64,000 nt of DNA. Source: Slackia heliotrinireducens DSM 20476 (GTDB lineage: Bacteria > Actinomycetota > Coriobacteriia > Coriobacteriales > Eggerthellaceae). The stretch spans positions 2,666,001 through 2,730,000 of the forward strand of contig NC_013165.1 in assembly GCF_000023885.1 (NCBI RefSeq), given 5' to 3'. The notes below the pieces were generated by a model. It made no database searches, was not told where the DNA came from, and worked only from the letters and a program-made list of their open reading frames with translations. This document shows positions 52,247-60,903 of this stretch, one piece after another. A program made the position numbers and the translations under genes. The stretch's first letter is position 1, and each line of letters starts with the position of its first letter.

Positions 52247-53857
52247 CTACGACTTAGGGTGGAAACGGTCCGGATCGTTATCGACAAGGGCTGCTGGATC
52301 GAAGGAGCGAATCAAGTCCAGCAGCTCTTGCTTTTTATGCACGTCCACCTTGGCGTAGATGCGTTTGATGTGGGTCCGCACGGTGTTTTCGGAAAGCCCT
52401 AAGGTCGCTGCGACACCTGGAATCGTGTCGCCGCGGGCCATGGCTTCGGCCACTTCGGTCTCGCGGGCCGACAGTTTGTACTGCCTTGCGAGCAGCAGGC
52501 ACTGCTTGGACACGCGGTCGAGGTAAGGCGAGTCGTCGCGCACGCGTTCGGGAGCCTTGTCCACGGCCACGCCGGCGCTAGCGCGGTTGCGGGTGGCCGT
52601 TGCGCCAGAAAGCATGAGCTCGATCTTGTCGGCCTGGATGCGGCTGGGCGAAAGCGCCGCCTTGAAACCGCCTTGTACCACGAAGAACATGAGCGCCAGC
52701 AGGTACATGGCCACAAACGAAATGGTTGTGTAGGGGTCCATTCCGAACAGCTTCACATCGCCTGCGACCATGCCCGCCAGAAACCCTATGTCATGCAGCA
52801 GGTACACGATGCCCGCAACCCAACCGTACACGAACGTCGGGTTGATGCCGCGGTCGTGGGAAGCCTGCGAACACTGTGCCATGACCAGGACGGTTGCGCA
52901 GACATACAGCGCGTACAGGGCGCCTGCAAGCCCCACCAGCAGGCTGTCACCGAACACCGGCAGCAGGAAAAACGCCGTGACGGCGAAAGGGAAGAACACC
53001 CGGAAAAACATCGTGATGCTGATGCGCAGCGGCCGCGATTGCCACACGAACAGGACCGCAGCGGCGCCCAACAGCAGCGCCACCATGGAAACGCTGTTCA
53101 CTACAAGCGCCGCCGATGCCCTCTCAAGCGCCAGCGAACGCGCGATGCCGCAGGAAAACGCCAGCGCACCGATGCTTACGGCGCTTCGCCAATAATCCTT
53201 GAGCAGCTGCTTCGACGCCTCTGGATGGCTGCGGGGGCTGTCGGACAACATCCCCTGGGAATGGTCCACGTCGCGCCAGCTCAACACGATGCACAGCGTG
53301 TATACGGGCATGAACACCAGAGGGATGAGAAACGTCGTGATGGCCACGGGGATCACGAACAATGCAAAATAGATGACGGGCGCGATCAGCGTGCCGATGA
53401 TCAGGTTTCGGTTGCCGATACCCGCCTTCTCGGAGGCGAACACACGCTGCCACGCCACGTTGAAGGCCGCCACGCCGAAGCCGATCAGGCATCCGGCCAA
53501 GCAGCCGAGCAGCATCATGTGCCCCGGAACATAGATGCTGGCGATAAGAAACGTCCACCCCGAAAGGCAGGAGACGACCGCCGATCGAATCGTGTTCGCC
53601 CACACCCGTTCGCTGTTGAAATACACGTCGCACGCACTTGCGAAGAAGCACACCGCGAACGCGAGCGACTGGGCCACGAAGAAAACGGTGACGAAGCCTT
53701 CCACTTGGACGGACTCGGGAAGAAACGGGAACACGCCGCCCCACACGACCGTCGCATTGGTCGCGAGAAACAACGCATAGCCCAAGCACGCGATGACATG
53801 ATGCTTGTTGGCTCGCAAGAACGAAACAGGGTCTTTCAACACCGAAACATCGAGCAC
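52247..53857 (-). CDS. LuxR-type regulator with about 12 membrane segments
   Basis: A 536-residue protein: an N-terminal membrane region with about 12 hydrophobic segments, a charged linker, then a C-terminal LuxR helix-turn-helix (KLSARETEVAEAMARGDTIPG, ATLGLSENTVRTHIKRIYAKV). Membrane-integrated LuxR regulators of this kind are numerous in Eggerthellaceae and often sit beside respiratory reductase genes. The start is GTG at 53857, seven bases after AGGAGG. It is divergent from the DmsA-type operon at 54090, its likely target. It may sense the enzyme's substrate in the membrane. Confidence 0.85.
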   Translation of the reverse strand: MLDVSVLKDPVSFLRANKHHVIACLGYALFLATNATVVWGGVFPFLPESVQVEGFVTVFFVAQSLAFAVCFFASACDVYFNSERVWANTIRSAVVSCLSGWTFLIASIYVPGHMMLLGCLAGCLIGFGVAAFNVAWQRVFASEKAGIGNRNLIIGTLIAPVIYFALFVIPVAITTFLIPLVFMPVYTLCIVLSWRDVDHSQGMLSDSPRSHPEASKQLLKDYWRSAVSIGALAFSCGIARSLALERASAALVVNSVSMVALLLGAAAVLFVWQSRPLRISITMFFRVFFPFAVTAFFLLPVFGDSLLVGLAGALYALYVCATVLVMAQCSQASHDRGINPTFVYGWVAGIVYLLHDIGFLAGMVAGDVKLFGMDPYTTISFVAMYLLALMFFVVQGGFKAALSPSRIQADKIELMLSGATATRNRASAGVAVDKAPERVRDDSPYLDRVSKQCLLLARQYKLSARETEVAEAMARGDTIPGVAATLGLSENTVRTHIKRIYAKVDVHKKQELLDLIRSFDPAALVDNDPDRFHPKS

Positions 53858-54089
53858 CTGCAGCCCTCCTTTTACCGCTTGCGAACCAGCAGCCCTCCTT
53901 GCGAGAATATGATACGTAAAGATTGACACCATCAAGCCGAAAATGAAAGAAATCGCACGTTATCGGCTTAAGTACCCAAAAACGGGTGACAACGGAAACG
54001 GGCGTTCGGCGCTATGGTGTATGTGCTCGTTCACGGGTCTGACAAAGCAGACGGGGGAAATATGGACGATGCAGAAAAAAGGAGGAAAC

Positions 54090-56534
54090 ATGACGAACGA
54101 AAAAGACACCGCCATGTCGCGGAGGACCTTCGTTAAGGGAGGAACCCTCGCAGGGCTCGCTTTCGCAGGCAGCTCCGCACTGTTCGCTTGCTCTCCCAGC
54201 GCGAGCGAACCGGCACAGGACGAGGCCGAAACCGGCGAAGCGCCCGTCGAAGGTGCCGAGGAGACGGTCACCTGGTCCCACTGCCACGTCAATTGCGGCG
54301 GCGCTTGCCCGCTGCGCCTGCATGTGGTCGACGACGAGATCGCCTGGGTCGACAATGACACCAGCGGCAGCCCCGAGTTCGGCGCCTACCAGCTGCGCCC
54401 CTGCCTGCGCGGCCGCTCCATCCGTCGTTGGATCAACGGCGAGGACCGTCTGAACTACCCCATGAAGCGCGTCGAGGGCACCGCCCGCGGCGAGGGCAAG
54501 TACGAGCAGATCAGCTGGGACGAGGCTCTGGACATCATCGCCAGCGAATTCACCCGCGTGAAGGAAACCTACGGCAACGAGGCCATCTTCATCCAGGAGT
54601 GCTCCGGCGTCGAGCAGAACGTCATGATGAACAGCCCGTTCTTCCGTCTGTTCAACCTGTTGGGCGGCGAAACCAAACGTTACGGCAACTACTCCAACGC
54701 CGGCATCAGCTTCGGCGCTTTGCCTTACACCTACGGCGGCGGCTGGGCGGCACGTCCGTTCCACTCCATCGCCGACGGCGAGCTGGTGGTCATGTTCGGC
54801 AACGCCCCTGCAGACACCCGCATGGCGGGCGACGGCGCAGGCTACGACCTGAACGTCATGCGCGAGCAGAAGGGTGCGAAGATCATCGTCATCGACCCGC
54901 GCCGTTCCGACATCGCCGCCAATCAGGATGTCGAATGGATTCCGATCATGCCCGGCACCGATGCCGCGCTGGTCGCAGGCGTCGCCCATGAGCTGATCGC
55001 CGCCGACCTTGTCGACCTGGACTTCCTGCACACCTACTGCGTGGGCTACGACGAGGAGACGCTGCCCGAAGGCGCCCCTGAGAACAGCTCCTACTACGCC
55101 TACATCATGGGCACCGGCTACGACATGGTGGAGAAAACCCCTGCTTGGGCCGCCGCCATCACGAAGGTTCCCGAGGCCCGCATCATCGAGCTGGCTCACC
55201 AGATCGGCGAGGCCAAGCCCTGCTTCATCTGCCAGGGTTGGGGCCCGCAGCGCCGCACCAACGGCGACTCCGCATCCCGCGCCATCATGCTGCTGCCCCA
55301 GCTGGTCGGCCAGGTGGGCAAGCCCAACACCAACAGCGGCGCCCGCGAAGGCAACGGTGGCTTCTGGATCGACACCTTCCCCGAGAGAGACAACCCCGTA
55401 TCCGCCCGCTTCCCCAACTTCCTGTGGCCCGAAGCCATCGACCACGGTCACGAGATGACCGCCACCAACGCCGGCATCATCGACGGCGACGGCCTGAAGA
55501 GCGACATCAAGTTCCTGGTCAACTACGGCAACAACATGATGGCCAACCAGAACGCCGATATCAACACCACCACCGACATCCTGAAGGACGAAAGCAAGTG
55601 CGAGTTCATCCTGCAGTACGACGTGGTGTGGAGTGATTCGTGCAACTGGGCCGACATCGTGCTGCCCGACCTGACCCCGCAGGAAACCTGGACCTGGTCC
55701 GTGCAGGGCGAATGCAACGATTCCCTGGGCGTGTGGTTCGGCCGTCCTTCCACCAGCCAGAAGTTCGAGCGTCGCGAGGTATACGAAGTCTGCGCCGACC
55801 TGGCCGAGCGTCTGGGCGTCTACGACGAGTTCACCGACGGCGGCAAGACCCGCGAGGACTGGTGCCGCGAGCTGTACGAAGCCTGGGCCGCCGACAACCC
55901 GAACGCCCCGCAGACCTTTGACGAGGGCCTGGAAATGGGCATCTACAAGGAAGAGATCGAATGGTCCGACGGCGGCACCGATCCCTTCATCGAGGACCCC
56001 GAAGCGAACCCCCTGGAAACGGCCACCGGCAAGATCCAGGTGTACTCCCCCGAACTGGCGGAAATGGCCGAAACCTGGGAACTTGAAGAGGGCGAGTCCA
56101 TCTGCCCGATTCCCGCATACCTGCCCGGATTCGAGAACGCCGAAGGCGTGACCGACGAGTTCCCGCTGTGCATGGTAGGCTACCACACCAAGGCGCACAC
56201 GCATTCCAGCTACGCGAACAACATGATCATCCAGGACGCCCATCATCACAACGCCTGGATCAACCCGATCGACGCCGAAGCCCGCGGCATTGCCAACGGC
56301 GACGCGGTGCGCGTCAAGAGCGCCCATGGCGAGATCGAGATCGAGGCCCGCGTGACGAACCGCATCATCCCTGGCTGCGTGGCCATTCCGCAGGGCATGT
56401 GGCATAAGGCCGACATGCAGGGCGACCGCATCGACTTCGGCGGCTGCATCAACACGCTTGCCAGCCGTCGCGCAACGCCGGTCGGCAAGGCAGTTGGCGC
56501 ACACAGCGCCGTCATCGAAGTCACGAAGGCGTAA
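54090..56534 (+). CDS. Tat-exported molybdopterin oxidoreductase, DmsA-like catalytic subunit
   Basis: An 814-residue enzyme of the DMSO reductase family. The Tat signal is MSRRTFVKGG. The N-terminal iron-sulfur site is CHVNCGGACPLR with a later Cys in CLRGRS, and this pattern is DmsA-like. YGNYSNAGIS near residue 195 is the probable molybdenum-ligand region. Mo-bisPGD binding segments include MFGNAPADTR, VIDPRRSD and INPIDAEARGIANGD. The complex sits outside the membrane and reduces S- or N-oxides or another acceptor; the substrate is unknown. ATG 54090 follows AAAGGAGG. First gene of a four-gene operon. Confidence 0.9.
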   Translation: MTNEKDTAMSRRTFVKGGTLAGLAFAGSSALFACSPSASEPAQDEAETGEAPVEGAEETVTWSHCHVNCGGACPLRLHVVDDEIAWVDNDTSGSPEFGAYQLRPCLRGRSIRRWINGEDRLNYPMKRVEGTARGEGKYEQISWDEALDIIASEFTRVKETYGNEAIFIQECSGVEQNVMMNSPFFRLFNLLGGETKRYGNYSNAGISFGALPYTYGGGWAARPFHSIADGELVVMFGNAPADTRMAGDGAGYDLNVMREQKGAKIIVIDPRRSDIAANQDVEWIPIMPGTDAALVAGVAHELIAADLVDLDFLHTYCVGYDEETLPEGAPENSSYYAYIMGTGYDMVEKTPAWAAAITKVPEARIIELAHQIGEAKPCFICQGWGPQRRTNGDSASRAIMLLPQLVGQVGKPNTNSGAREGNGGFWIDTFPERDNPVSARFPNFLWPEAIDHGHEMTATNAGIIDGDGLKSDIKFLVNYGNNMMANQNADINTTTDILKDESKCEFILQYDVVWSDSCNWADIVLPDLTPQETWTWSVQGECNDSLGVWFGRPSTSQKFERREVYEVCADLAERLGVYDEFTDGGKTREDWCRELYEAWAADNPNAPQTFDEGLEMGIYKEEIEWSDGGTDPFIEDPEANPLETATGKIQVYSPELAEMAETWELEEGESICPIPAYLPGFENAEGVTDEFPLCMVGYHTKAHTHSSYANNMIIQDAHHHNAWINPIDAEARGIANGDAVRVKSAHGEIEIEARVTNRIIPGCVAIPQGMWHKADMQGDRIDFGGCINTLASRRATPVGKAVGAHSAVIEVTKA

Positions 56535-56545
56535 AGGGGGACATC

Positions 56546-57175
56546 ATGCAATACGGTTTCTATTTCGACGGCACGCGCTGCACAGGCTGCAAAACCTGCG
56601 TCCTGGCGTGCAAGGATAACAAGAATCTCACCTCCGAACAGGCATTCCGCCAGGTGTATGAGTTCGAAGGCGCCGATGGCTTCACGGCGGACGACGCCGG
56701 ATGCTGGACCGTCGGCAGCTTCACCTACTACGTGTCCAGCGCCTGCAACCATTGCGCGACCCCGGCGTGCGTCGAGGCATGCCCCGTGGGCACCATGACG
56801 AAGCACGAGGACACGGGCCTGGTCTACAACGACCCCGAAACCTGCATCGGCTGCGGCAGCTGCGTGAATGCATGCCCCTACGGCGCACCCCAGGTAGACA
56901 CGGAAATCCAGAAGTCCATCAAGTGCGACGGCTGCCACGCGCGCGTCGAAGCCGGCGAAATGCCGATCTGCGTGGCCGCCTGCCCGCAGCGCGCCCTGGA
57001 GTTCGGCGACATCGAGGAGCTTCGCGCCAAGTACGGCGACACTGCGGCCATCGCTCCGCTTCCCGACCCGTCACAGACCACGCCCAGCGTGTGCATCAAC
57101 CCGCCGGTCTGCTTTGTGGACTGGTCCGAGGCCGACAAGGGTACGGTCGTGAACGCCATGGAGCTTCGCGCCTAA
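56546..57175 (+). CDS. 4Fe-4S electron-transfer subunit, DmsB-like (1)
   Basis: A 209-residue protein with four Cys clusters for four [4Fe-4S] centres: CTGCKTCVLAC, CNHCATPACVEACP, CIGCGSCVNACP and CDGCHARVEAGEMPICVAACP. It has no signal peptide and would be exported together with the Tat-bearing DmsA-like partner. It starts 11 bases after the catalytic gene and shuttles electrons from the membrane anchor. A second, similar subunit gene lies at 57308. Confidence 0.92.
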   Translation: MQYGFYFDGTRCTGCKTCVLACKDNKNLTSEQAFRQVYEFEGADGFTADDAGCWTVGSFTYYVSSACNHCATPACVEACPVGTMTKHEDTGLVYNDPETCIGCGSCVNACPYGAPQVDTEIQKSIKCDGCHARVEAGEMPICVAACPQRALEFGDIEELRAKYGDTAAIAPLPDPSQTTPSVCINPPVCFVDWSEADKGTVVNAMELRA

Positions 57176-57191
57176 CTCAACTACAATAGCC

Positions 57192-57225
57192 AATGCGGCA
57201 GCGCCTCCCTCCACGCTGCCGCATT
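57192..57225 (+). other. Hairpin between the two DmsB-like genes
   Basis: AATGCGGCAGCG (57192-57203) pairs with CGCTGCCGCATT (57214-57225), a 12-bp stem 16 bases past the first dmsB-like stop. There is no T-run. It may stabilise the upstream mRNA or attenuate transcription of the downstream genes. Confidence 0.55.
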
Positions 57226-57307
57226 CGGCACTACCGCATGCCGCCGGCATGCACGGCGGCACCGCCCGATCGGCGCCGTTTCGAACTGACCAGGAGACGA
57301 TGAACGT

Positions 57308-57931
57308 ATGCAGGAGTTCGGATTCTATTTCGACGGCACACGCTGCACAGGTTGCAAGACCTGCATGCTCGCCTGCAAAGACTACTATCATCTACCCTCG
57401 GATCTTGCTTTCCGGCAGGTGTACGAATACGAACTGCACGGCTCCTGGACGCAAGACGCGGCCGGCTGCTGGACGGTGGACGGCGGCGTCTACTACGTAT
57501 CAACGTCCTGCCAGCATTGCGGAAACCCCGCCTGCATCAAGGTCTGCCCGACAGGCGCCATGCATAAGGAAGACAACGGCGCCGTGCTCGTGAACACCGA
57601 GCGATGCATCGGCTGCGGCTACTGCCACCTCTCCTGTCCGTACAACGCCCCCAAAGTCGACCGCGAAGCGGGCCATAGCGTCAAATGCACCGGTTGCTTT
57701 GACCGCGTTCGCGCAGGTGAGGCACCCATTTGCGTAGCCGCCTGTCCGCAGCGCGCCCTTGGGTTCGGGGAATTCTCCGAGTTTTCCCGAAGCGAAGGCA
57801 CTGTGCGCGCCATAGCGCCCCTTCCCGACGAAGACGCCACCGATCCGCACCTGGTCATACGGCCGCCTCGCCATGCTGCCGCGCCCGACACCGATGCAGG
57901 CTTCGTGGCCAACCGAGACGAGATAGTGTAG
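57308..57931 (+). CDS. 4Fe-4S electron-transfer subunit, DmsB-like (2)
   Basis: A 207-residue paralogue of the preceding protein with the same four clusters: CTGCKTCMLAC, CQHCGNPACIKVCP, CIGCGYCHLSCP and CTGCFDRVRAGEAPICVAACP. The N-terminus (MQEFGFYFDGTRCTGCKTC) closely resembles that of subunit 1, so the pair arose by duplication. The two have diverged, especially after residue 150. The gap before it is 132 bases and holds a hairpin. It is followed four bases later by the membrane anchor gene. Confidence 0.9.
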   Translation: MQEFGFYFDGTRCTGCKTCMLACKDYYHLPSDLAFRQVYEYELHGSWTQDAAGCWTVDGGVYYVSTSCQHCGNPACIKVCPTGAMHKEDNGAVLVNTERCIGCGYCHLSCPYNAPKVDREAGHSVKCTGCFDRVRAGEAPICVAACPQRALGFGEFSEFSRSEGTVRAIAPLPDEDATDPHLVIRPPRHAAAPDTDAGFVANRDEIV

Positions 57932-57935
57932 CCCC

Positions 57936-58832
57936 ATGGGACTTGGACTTCATACCGCACTGCAAGAGCTGTCGCTCATCCTGTTCACCACCCTCACGCC
58001 TGCGGGGGCCTTCGCCTGCATGCTGCTCGCATTGCTGCAGATGGGAAGCGCGCCCAGCGATGCGCAGCGCACCCGCTTGCGGCACATGATGGGACTTCCC
58101 CTTGTGGTGTCGACGGTGGGCATCATCGCCTCGTCGACGCACCTGGGCACGCCCGCCAACGCGCTCTACGTGATCACGGGAATCGGGCGCTCGCCGCTGT
58201 CCAACGAGGTCGCCTGCGTGCTTGTGTTCCTGGTCGCGACGGGCGCGTTCTGGCTGTATTCCTTCTCCATCAAGCCGAATGCGATCTTGATGAAAGCCCT
58301 GGGGACGGCCGTCGCGGTCTTGGGGCTCGTGTGCGTGGCAGGCATCTCGTTTGCCTACGACCAGGAAACCATCGTCACCTGGACAACTTGGATGACCCCC
58401 GTTGGCACCGCCCTTGGCGGCTTGGCCTGCGGAATTCCTCTGTTCCTGCTGACGGCGCACCTGGCACAGGCCTTCGACGCGATCGAGCGTATGAAAAAGC
58501 CCCTGCTCGGCATCGGTATAACGGCCTTTGCATCCAACACCGCCTGCGCCATTGCGCAGTACGCGGCCGTTTCGGGCATGTCCAACGAATTCCTGAGCGT
58601 TTCCGAGCTGGCGCCTGCCTACCCGGCGTTCATCGCGACATACGTGCTCTGCACTACCTGCGCCTGTTATTTGTGCGGCATGACGCTTCTGACCAAGGGG
58701 GCTGTAGACGAGGTAGCCGCCCGCACGCGCGGCAGGCGGCTGCTGCTTGCGACAATCCTCGCCGCGCTCGGGTTTTTCTCCCTGCGGTTCGTCTTTTACA
58801 TGGTCCACATGACCGTCGGCATCAGCTTGTAG
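57936..58832 (+). CDS. DmsC-type membrane anchor subunit
   Basis: A 298-residue protein with about eight hydrophobic segments that anchors the reductase and oxidises menaquinol. The opening GLHTALQELSLILFTTLTPAGAF is typical of DmsC, as are SSTHLGTPANALYVITGIGRSPLSNE and the later SFAYDQETIVTWTTWMTP. It starts four bases after the second iron-sulfur gene. A bidirectional terminator follows at 58859-58881. It completes the complex. Confidence 0.88.
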   Translation: MGLGLHTALQELSLILFTTLTPAGAFACMLLALLQMGSAPSDAQRTRLRHMMGLPLVVSTVGIIASSTHLGTPANALYVITGIGRSPLSNEVACVLVFLVATGAFWLYSFSIKPNAILMKALGTAVAVLGLVCVAGISFAYDQETIVTWTTWMTPVGTALGGLACGIPLFLLTAHLAQAFDAIERMKKPLLGIGITAFASNTACAIAQYAAVSGMSNEFLSVSELAPAYPAFIATYVLCTTCACYLCGMTLLTKGAVDEVAARTRGRRLLLATILAALGFFSLRFVFYMVHMTVGISL

Positions 58833-58855
58833 CGAAAGCGCCCGAACCTGGCACA

Positions 58856-58889
58856 AAAGGGGTGCGGGACGCCCGCACCCCCGCGTTTT
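58856..58889. terminator. Bidirectional terminator between the dms and moeA gene clusters
   Basis: GGGGTGCGGG (58859-58868) pairs with CCCGCACCCC (58872-58881). On the minus strand it runs into TTTT; on the plus strand GCGTTTTC follows. The genes on both sides are convergent. Confidence 0.85.
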
Positions 58890-58910
58890 CGTGTTGTCCG
58901 TCGGTCGAAC

Positions 58911-60848
58911 CTACTCGAAATGACGACGCACGCGCCCAGGATGGTCCAGACGATAGCCGCCCAGCTCCTCCATGCGCGCACGGAACGCATCGCTTGCCAG
59001 CACCTCAAGCAGCGCCTGCACCATGGGCGTATCCCACGCGTAATCGGGAATGAGCAGGTCATACTGCTCTTCACACACAGGAACGAACCCCAGGCCGTAC
59101 ATCTTGGCCGCCGAGTAGATGCCCATGCCGGCATCGGCCGACCCCGCCTCCACCAGGGCCGCCACCGCCGTATGGGTGAACTCCTCGTGGTCGTAGCCGT
59201 AGATGGCGCCCGTGTCGATGCCGTCGCGCTTGCACACGAAATCGCTCAGGATGCGGGTACCGGAACCCTTCTGACGATTCACGAACCGGCGTCCCTCGCG
59301 GGTCAGGTCTGCCAGGGACTGAATGCCCAGCGGATTGCCCGGCGCCACCATGAGGCCTTGCTGGCGGTAGACGCACTCCACCTGGCGCACGCCGCCTTTG
59401 GGGAAATGTTTCTCCAGGTAGGGCTCGTTGTACGTACCCGTTGCTTCATCCAGCAGGTGGATGCCGCCGCAATGGTTCTCGCCGCGCTTGGCGGCCACGA
59501 TGCCGCCCATGGACCCCACATGCGTGGACGCCACCGACAGTTCGGGATTGGACTTATGGATGAGCTGAGCGATCTCGTCGATCAACGGGTCGTGGCTGCC
59601 GATCACCACCAGCGACCGCTCGATATCCGCCAACGGACGCAGCAACCGCACGTCGACCTGGTCGCCCGCCTCGTACCCTTCGCTGTTCTGGGGAATAGTC
59701 ATGATGCCGTCGGCCTTGACGAAGGACGTCACCACGCCTGCGCCTCGGGACAAAGGCGTCGCCACCAGTTTGTCGCCCACCTTTCCCACACGCACGCGCA
59801 CGAACTCTTCGTACTTAAGCGACGACGTGCACGGGCGCGCCAACGTGGCCTTGACCCGGTCCCCACCGGGCGTTGAGCAGCCCAGCAGCTTCTCGATCAG
59901 CGGCTTGACCATCTGCTCGATCACGATGATGCCGCTCACGGGGTAGCCAGGTACGCCCACGATGGCGGTGTTCGCAGCGCAGCCCAAAATGGCGGGTTTG
60001 CCCGGCTTCATGGCGATGCCGTGGTAGAGCACCTCGCCCACCGCGGCCACGACGCGGGACGAATAGTCGTCACGTCCGGCGGAAGACCCGGCGTTCAACA
60101 GCACGATGTCGCATTCCGACACGGCTTTGACCAGCGCTTTCTGCACCAGGTCGGGCTTGTCGGCCACAATTGGATAGGCCACGGGATCGGCGCCCCACTG
60201 GCGCACCATGCCGGAGAAGATCGTCGAGTTGAATTCCATGACATCGCCGGGTTTGGGGTTGGCGCTGGGTTCGACCACTTCGTCGCCGGTGGGGATGATG
60301 CCCACCCGAGGACGCGCGATGACACCCACCTGCTGCACGCCCGCCGCCAGCATGGCGCCCATGGCGGCCGGCTCGATGCGCACGTTCGACGTCAGCAGCA
60401 TCTCGCCTGCGCAGATGTCTTCGCCGATCTGACGGACGTTGCCCCACGGGGCAATCGACGCATGCAGGATGACCGGGCAGGTCCCCAGCTCGTCGATGCC
60501 ATGGCCCTCTTCGAACACGACGTCTTCGATCATCACCACGGCGTCGCAGCTCTCCGGCAAAGGATCGCCTGTGTCCACCACGATGTAGTCTTCAGGCTGT
60601 ACGGTCACAGGCGTGGTTGCGGTGGCACCGAAGGTCGCTTTTGCCGCCACGGCGATTCCGTCCATGGCACACGCGTGGTAGTGCGGTGCCGAAATGGCCG
60701 CATACAGAGGCTCGGCCGTAACCCGGCCCAAAGCCTCACCCACCGGCACGTATTCCTTCCGCGGGGCGAAACCACGCTCATCCAGAGCCGCCAAAAATCC
60801 CGAAACGGCCTCATCCAATGCGACATTGCTCAAATACTCGAACGCCAT
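58911..60848 (-). CDS. MoeA-type molybdopterin biosynthesis protein fused to a periplasmic-binding-like domain
   Basis: A 645-residue cytoplasmic protein. The first 410 residues are MoeA: APHYHACAMDGIAV, VVDTGDPLPESCDAVVMIED, the MogA-like core PRVGIIPTGDEVV, LLNAGSSAGRDDY, AMKPGKPAILG and VPGYPVSG. The last 230 residues are a PBP-like ligand-binding domain (LVVIGSHDPLIDEIAQLIH, GIHLLDEATGTYNEP, RFVNRQKGSGTRILSDF, GSADAGMGIYSAAKMYGLGFVPV), as seen in other MoeA-PBP fusions. The binding part may sense or deliver molybdate or the cofactor. It is 55 bases downstream of a second moeA gene. Confidence 0.9.
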   Translation of the reverse strand: MAFEYLSNVALDEAVSGFLAALDERGFAPRKEYVPVGEALGRVTAEPLYAAISAPHYHACAMDGIAVAAKATFGATATTPVTVQPEDYIVVDTGDPLPESCDAVVMIEDVVFEEGHGIDELGTCPVILHASIAPWGNVRQIGEDICAGEMLLTSNVRIEPAAMGAMLAAGVQQVGVIARPRVGIIPTGDEVVEPSANPKPGDVMEFNSTIFSGMVRQWGADPVAYPIVADKPDLVQKALVKAVSECDIVLLNAGSSAGRDDYSSRVVAAVGEVLYHGIAMKPGKPAILGCAANTAIVGVPGYPVSGIIVIEQMVKPLIEKLLGCSTPGGDRVKATLARPCTSSLKYEEFVRVRVGKVGDKLVATPLSRGAGVVTSFVKADGIMTIPQNSEGYEAGDQVDVRLLRPLADIERSLVVIGSHDPLIDEIAQLIHKSNPELSVASTHVGSMGGIVAAKRGENHCGGIHLLDEATGTYNEPYLEKHFPKGGVRQVECVYRQQGLMVAPGNPLGIQSLADLTREGRRFVNRQKGSGTRILSDFVCKRDGIDTGAIYGYDHEEFTHTAVAALVEAGSADAGMGIYSAAKMYGLGFVPVCEEQYDLLIPDYAWDTPMVQALLEVLASDAFRARMEELGGYRLDHPGRVRRHFE

Positions 60849-60903
60849 GGTTGGTCATACCTTCTTTCTAAAAGCCCTTATCAAGCCCGTACATTGCATT
60901 GCC

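Noticed and set aside
54012-56504. An 830-codon minus-strand frame across the DmsA-like gene
   Set aside because: The plus-strand frame has the Tat signal, Cys cluster and cofactor motifs. The antisense frame is His/Val/Gly-rich without motifs.
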